Shown here: positions 61,481 through 64,000 of the stretch, piece by piece
Position numbering within the stretch: the first letter of the stretch is position 1
Layout: each line of letters starts with the position of its first letter
Source: Caballeronia sordidicola
GTDB taxonomy: Bacteria; Pseudomonadota; Gammaproteobacteria; Burkholderiales; Burkholderiaceae
Reading direction: 5' to 3'
DNA length: 64,000 nt
NCBI RefSeq assembly: GCF_001544455.2
Contig: NZ_FCOC02000003.1
Coordinates: 1 to 64,000, forward strand
Program-made: the position numbers and the translations under genes
The notes under the pieces: generated by a model
Databases searched by the model: none
Seen by the model: only the letters and a program-made list of their open reading frames with translations
What the model was told of the DNA's origin: nothing

Positions 61481-62587
61481 ATGAATCCCGCTGACCTTCT
61501 TCCCGCTCAATCGCCCGACACAGCGTCCAAACAACGCATTCGGTTTGGCATTGTGTTGCTGCCGAATTTCACGCTCACGGCGTTTTCCGGCTTTGTCGAT
61601 TTATTGCGTCTTTCCGCCGACGAAGGCGATTTCAGCAAACCGGTACGGTGCTCGTGGAGCGTAATTGGCGAAACGCTTGCTCCGGTGCGGGCGAGCTGCG
61701 GCATCCAGATCACGCCGTGGGAAACATTCGATAAAGCCGAGCCATTTGATTACGTCGTGGTCGTGGGCGGTTTGCTGCATTCCGGCGCGGGCGCAAGCGA
61801 CGCGACGCTGCAATTCATCCGCCACGCCGCCACGACCGACGCCACGCTCGTTGGCATTTGCACCGGCGTGTTTTCGTTGATGCGCGCCGGCGTGCTGGAT
61901 GGATACCGGATCTGCGTAAGCTGGTTTCATTACTGGGATTTCGTGGAGCGGTTTCCCGGCGCAAATGAAGAAATGCTCGTCGCAGACCGGTTGTTCGTCA
62001 TGGATCACCGGCGCATTACCTGCTCCGGCGGGCGTGCATCAATCGACGTTGCCGCGGCCATATTGCTGCGCCATTTCGAGGCCGCGACGGTGCAAAAGGC
62101 GCTGCGCATCCTGCTTGTCGACGACATGCAAAAGGGCAATGCGCCGCAGCCGCATCCGCCAGGACTTGCGCCCGCCACGCACCCCAAGGTGAAGCGTGCC
62201 ATCCTGTTGATGGAGCAGCACGTGGGCCGTTCGCTGACGCTCGACGAGCTTGCGCACAAGCTGGATTTATCGACGCGGCAACTAGAGAGACTATTCAAGG
62301 CGGAGACGGGAAAAGCACCGCAGGCCTATGCGAAGCAGGTCAGGTTGCGCACGGCGGCATGGTTGCTGACCAGCTCCGATAAAACCGTCGCCGATATTGC
62401 GTCAAGCTGCGGATTTTCAGACGCTTCGCACCTGGGCCGCGAGTTCAGGAAGCAGTTCGGGCTTGCGCCCATGATGTATCGCGAGCAACGTGGCACCGCT
62501 GCGCCGGAGGACGCAGCAAGCATCGCGAAAATCGATCTCGCTGCGGACTTCGATGAAACCTTTCCAGGAAGGGCGCGGGCAATGTAG
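61481..62587 (+). CDS. GlxA/AraC-family regulator, role uncertain
   Basis: A 368-residue GlxA-type regulator: a GATase1-like domain with C127 (GICTGVFSLMRAG) and an AraC HTH domain (LAHKLDLSTRQLERLF; IASSCGFSDASHLGREFRKQFG). It is not close to GbdR or CdhR in the sensor half. It is convergent with the binding-protein gene 24 bp away and may control it, or sarcosine genes as SouR does in Pseudomonas; neither is shown by the sequence. Confidence 0.8.
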   Translation: MNPADLLPAQSPDTASKQRIRFGIVLLPNFTLTAFSGFVDLLRLSADEGDFSKPVRCSWSVIGETLAPVRASCGIQITPWETFDKAEPFDYVVVVGGLLHSGAGASDATLQFIRHAATTDATLVGICTGVFSLMRAGVLDGYRICVSWFHYWDFVERFPGANEEMLVADRLFVMDHRRITCSGGRASIDVAAAILLRHFEAATVQKALRILLVDDMQKGNAPQPHPPGLAPATHPKVKRAILLMEQHVGRSLTLDELAHKLDLSTRQLERLFKAETGKAPQAYAKQVRLRTAAWLLTSSDKTVADIASSCGFSDASHLGREFRKQFGLAPMMYREQRGTAAPEDAASIAKIDLAADFDETFPGRARAM

Positions 62588-62611
62588 CCGCTCGCACCCT
62601 GCGTGAGCCAA

Positions 62612-63565
62612 CTATTGTGCGACGTAGGTTCTAACGGCGGCCAATCCGTCTTTTCCATCGAACGTTTTTACGCCTGCAAGCCACTTGTCCAGCACTGCGG
62701 GATTTGCCTTGAGCCAATCTTTTGCCGCCTTGTTCGGGTCGGTTTTATTCATGATCGGCGTCATCACGTGATTTTCAATATCTGTCGAGAACTTCAGGTT
62801 ATCGACCAGATGAGCAACGTTCGGGCACCGCGCGGCATAATCCGGCGGCGTCACCGTCATCACCTTTGCTTCGCCATAGTTCGGTCCGAACACATCATCG
62901 CCGCCGCTCAAATAATCGATTTTCATCGACACGTTCATGGGATGCGGCTCCCAGCCGAGGAACACAATCCACTTCTTCTCGCGAATCGCGCGGCCCACTT
63001 CGACCAGCATCCCGGCTTCGCTCGACTCGACCATCTTGAACTTGCCCAGTCCATACTGATTCGCGTCGATCATTTTCTTGATCAGCGCGTTTCCATCGTT
63101 GCCCGGCTCGATGCCATAGATCTTGCCGTCTAGCTTGTCGTAATTTTTGGCGATGTCGTTAAAGGATTTCAGGCCGCCCTGGTACGCATAATCAGGAACA
63201 GCCAGCGTGTATTTGGCGCCCGTCAGGTTGGGCGAAGGCAACACCTTTATCTGGCTCGCCTTCTGGAAGGGCTCGACAATCGGGTCCATCGTCGGCGACC
63301 AGTAGCCGAGAAACACGTCTATCTGCTTGTTCTTGATACCCGCGAATGTAATGGGCACGGAAGCGATGGTCTTTGTCGGCTTGTACCCGAGACCCTGAAG
63401 CACGGTGGTCGCGAGGCCCGTTGTCGCGGCGATATCGGTCCAGCCGACGTCGGCGAAACGCACGTTCTGGCACGCGGCTGAATCGGCGGCAAATGCGCCG
63501 CCGGACAAGGTGATATTCGATAAGACAGCCAGCGCACACGAGGACGCGATTCCGTGTAGTTTCAT
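62612..63565 (-). CDS. ChoX/CaiX-family periplasmic binding protein
   Basis: A 317-residue binding protein with a signal peptide cut near AFAADS. Cage motifs are GWTDIAA, LGYWSPTM, PDYAYQ and LGWEPHPM. The LGYW variant resembles caiX of this window more than the choline-type protein. The ligand may be carnitine, betaine or another methylated amine. GGAGAA ribosome site at 63,572. It sits just downstream of a GbdR-like gene on the same strand, 76 bp apart, with no transporter genes. Confidence 0.85.
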   Translation of the reverse strand: MKLHGIASSCALAVLSNITLSGGAFAADSAACQNVRFADVGWTDIAATTGLATTVLQGLGYKPTKTIASVPITFAGIKNKQIDVFLGYWSPTMDPIVEPFQKASQIKVLPSPNLTGAKYTLAVPDYAYQGGLKSFNDIAKNYDKLDGKIYGIEPGNDGNALIKKMIDANQYGLGKFKMVESSEAGMLVEVGRAIREKKWIVFLGWEPHPMNVSMKIDYLSGGDDVFGPNYGEAKVMTVTPPDYAARCPNVAHLVDNLKFSTDIENHVMTPIMNKTDPNKAAKDWLKANPAVLDKWLAGVKTFDGKDGLAAVRTYVAQ

Positions 63566-63641
63566 GTTTTCTCCATGTTGTGGAAACTGTAGACACGACA
63601 ATGCCGCGCCAAAGACAGCGCGTCATGTTTGAAAATTCGTT

Positions 63642-64000
63642 TTAAGCTGATTGCCTGCGCTCGATACTCGGCGCATGGCCGAATTGCGCGCGATACGCCT
63701 TGCTGAAATGACACGGCGAATGGAAACCGCAAATAGCGGTGACGCGCGAAATTGAAGCGTCGCTGTTACGCAGCAATTCACGCGCACGCCGCAAGCGCAG
63801 CGTGAGGTAATAATGGGTGGGAGATACGCTCAGGAACATCTTGAACATGCGCTGCAAATGGCGCTGCGACAGCTTCACGAGCCGCGCGAGTTCCTCGAGT
63901 GAAAGCGGCTCCTCTATGTTCGCTTCCATCAGCCGCACGACTTCGATCAGTTCGGCGCGCGAAAAACCAACGCGCGCATCCACCGGAATATGCTGATGAT
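63642..64000 (-). CDS. GbdR-like GlxA/AraC regulator, C-terminal part (truncated by window)
   Basis: The frame continues past the right edge of the window (HIPVDARVGFSRAEL), so the GATase1-like half is outside. The visible AraC DNA-binding domain (LARLVKLSQRHLQRMF; ICGFHSPCHFSKAYRAQFG) is strikingly like that of gbdR in this window. A paralogous sensor of methylated amines is likely, perhaps controlling the binding protein just downstream. The GTG at 63983 is an internal codon. Confidence 0.78.
   Translation of the reverse strand, partial: HQHIPVDARVGFSRAELIEVVRLMEANIEEPLSLEELARLVKLSQRHLQRMFKMFLSVSPTHYYLTLRLRRARELLRNSDASISRVTAICGFHSPCHFSKAYRAQFGHAPSIERRQSA

Overview
The window looks like a chromosomal segment of a Burkholderiaceae bacterium, most likely Paraburkholderia or Caballeronia. 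The support is high G+C content, an OmpC-type Burkholderia porin, AcnA with Burkholderia-like neighbours, and gene sets shared with Paraburkholderia and Pseudomonas. This is inferred from gene content; no rRNA or other phylogenetic marker is present. No tRNA, rRNA, CRISPR array, transposase or prophage gene was seen.

Left third (1-22,200), mixed housekeeping and stress genes: the tail of an unknown gene; aconitase acnA with a strong terminator; a FitAB/VapBC-type toxin-antitoxin pair; a GabD-like aldehyde dehydrogenase; a FUSC-family membrane protein; a periplasmic molybdopterin oxidoreductase with a cytochrome b561 partner (MsrPQ-like), divergent from a two-component system of the HprRS/CusRS type with a CusR/HprR-like box between them; a DedA-rhodanese fusion overlapping a CNB-domain thioredoxin-reductase-like flavoprotein; a 1220-residue AsmA/DUF748 protein; a DUF1254/DUF1214 lipoprotein; and a copper P1B-ATPase copA with a MerR/CueR-type promoter.

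Right two thirds (22,140-64,000), a nearly continuous catabolic island for quaternary amines. (i) Carnitine: caiX-cdhC-cdhA-cdhB with divergent cdhR, giving glycine betaine. (ii) Choline-O-sulfate: betC, a choline-type binding protein and a porin, with a divergent LysR regulator followed by purU. (iii) A ten-gene minus-strand block from glyA to a glycine-betaine binding protein (peptidase M19, DUF5943, dgcA, dgcB, etfA, etfB, gbcA, gbcB), with divergent gbdR. It converts glycine betaine to dimethylglycine to sarcosine. (iv) fdhA for released formaldehyde, divergent from betIBA (choline to betaine). (v) sdaA-soxBDAG-folB-like-orf87, converting sarcosine to glycine and serine to pyruvate. (vi) A further GlxA-type regulator, a fourth binding protein and a truncated GbdR-like regulator at the right edge.

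Together the island can take choline sulfate, choline, carnitine and betaine to pyruvate. One-carbon units leave through PurU and FdhA, and electrons leave through a dedicated ETF and Fe-S protein. Four periplasmic binding proteins are present but no ABC permease or ATPase gene, so they must use transporters encoded elsewhere. The most striking non-coding structure is an imperfect palindrome of about 707 bp (25,701-26,407) between caiX and cdhR.
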